The notes under the pieces: generated by a model | Told to the model about the DNA's origin: nothing | Seen by the model: the letters and a program-made list of their open reading frames with translations, nothing else | The model's database searches: none | Position numbers and translations under genes: made by a program | Source of the DNA: Clostridia bacterium | GTDB taxonomy: Bacteria > Bacillota > DSM-521 > Neomoorellales > SLTJ01 | Assembly: GCA_014360105.1 (NCBI GenBank) | Contig: JACIYD010000091.1 | Coordinates: forward strand, 1 to 6,685 | Reading direction: 5' to 3' | DNA: 6,685 bases | In this document: one piece after another, positions 6,071 through 6,685 of the stretch | How the letters are laid out: every line of letters starts with the position of its first letter | Numbering within the stretch: position 1 is the stretch's first letter

Positions 6071-6685
6071 GTGGAACTCTTTCAGGTCATCACCGTCGCT
6101 GAGGCTAAGCGCGCCCTCGAAGCGCATTGGCCGCAAGTGGGTGTGGAAAGCGTCGAATTGGAACGCGCTCTGGGCCGGGTTCTGGCGCGGCCGGTAGCCG
6201 GTGCGGTAGACCTGCCTCCTTTTACGCGCTCCACCGTCGACGGGTACGCGGTGCGGGCGGCCGACACCTTCGGCGCTTCTCCTTCCTTGCCCGCCTATCT
6301 TTTGCTTACGGATCAAGTACCAATGGGCAGGCCTGCCCTAAGGGAACTTCAGCCAGGCCGGGCGGCGGCACTGCCGACCGGCGGTATGCTCCCGCCGGGA
6401 AGTGACGCCGCGGTGATGCTCGAAAACACGGAAACGGTCGACGAGCAAACCGTGGCGGTGCTCCGGCCGGTGGCGCCGGGGGAGAACCTGCTCGTCCAGG
6501 GAGAAGATCTCAAAGCCGGCCAAACCGCCTTGCCCGCCGGCCGCCGTCTGCGGCCCCAGGACCTGGCCCTCCTGGCCGCCTGCGGCGTTAAAGAGGTGCC
6601 GGTGCGGCTGCCTCTTGCTGTCGGTATCGTCTCTACAGGTGACGAACTGGTGGCGCCGGGCGAGAACCTGGCACCGGGCCAGATT
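6071..6685 (+). CDS. moeA: Molybdopterin molybdenumtransferase MoeA (partial, 3' end missing)
   Basis: The first 205 residues of MoeA, cut by the window end; the enzyme inserts molybdate (or tungstate) into adenylated molybdopterin in the cytoplasm. Seen in order: the N-terminal motif DLPPFTRSTVDGYAVRA with the conserved VDGYA aspartate; the RAAALPTGGMLPPGSDAAV segment matching the conserved TG-x-LP-x-GxD motif; GEDLKAG and LRPQDLALLAACG; and the STGDELV entry into the MoaB/Mog-like molybdopterin-binding domain. GTG at 6071 is chosen because GGTG (6061-6064) sits six bases upstream and the product begins MELFQVITV, as is usual for the family. In-frame GTGs at 6062 and 6047 are alternatives; the latter overlaps the stop of the small HTH gene as TAGTG and would imply translational coupling. 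It shares a promoter with that gene. The product would supply the cofactor to molybdo- or tungsto-enzymes such as the FdhA encoded upstream. Confidence 0.92.
   Translation, partial: MELFQVITVAEAKRALEAHWPQVGVESVELERALGRVLARPVAGAVDLPPFTRSTVDGYAVRAADTFGASPSLPAYLLLTDQVPMGRPALRELQPGRAAALPTGGMLPPGSDAAVMLENTETVDEQTVAVLRPVAPGENLLVQGEDLKAGQTALPAGRRLRPQDLALLAACGVKEVPVRLPLAVGIVSTGDELVAPGENLAPGQI

Overview
The window is about 62% GC (estimated by eye) and looks like a chromosomal segment of an anaerobic, selenocysteine-using bacterium. The order fdhB-like then fdhA, the multi-cluster FdhA architecture, the GGTGA-type ribosome binding sites and the frequent GTG/TTG starts best fit a Moorella/Ammonifex-like thermophilic Firmicute. 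That placement is inference from gene content, not from a database search.

Layout, all on the + strand. (1) 3-515: C-terminal part of a NuoF/HydB-like diaphorase subunit with a ferredoxin tail. (2) 529-3216: the catalytic formate dehydrogenase alpha subunit. Its reading frame is interrupted by a TGA at 1585-1587 that reads as selenocysteine 353, with a SECIS-like hairpin directly behind it, so a plain ORF caller would split it into two genes. (3) 3217-3482: a gene-free stretch holding a strong hairpin just behind fdhA and then a block of inverted and direct repeats. (4) 3483-4418: a small membrane-anchored histidine kinase with no recognisable sensor domain. (5) 4419-4624: an extremely GC-rich, hairpin-dense intergenic stretch. 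(6) 4625-5650: a GT4-family glycosyltransferase starting with TTG. (7) 5651-5837: a likely terminator, a near-consensus sigma-A promoter and a structured leader. (8) 5838-6047: a 69-residue helix-turn-helix-like protein ending in CQLGCF. (9) 6071 to the window end: the N-terminal 205 residues of MoeA.

Functional logic: the first two genes form a soluble, NAD(P)-linked, molybdenum- or tungsten- and selenium-dependent formate dehydrogenase/CO2 reductase. MoeA, at the other end, inserts the metal into the molybdopterin cofactor such an enzyme needs. The small CQLGCF protein shares a promoter and leader with moeA and may regulate cofactor or metal supply. The kinase and the glycosyltransferase have no visible functional link to the formate dehydrogenase. 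The least explained parts are the two structured intergenic stretches and the moeA leader with its small Cys-tailed protein.
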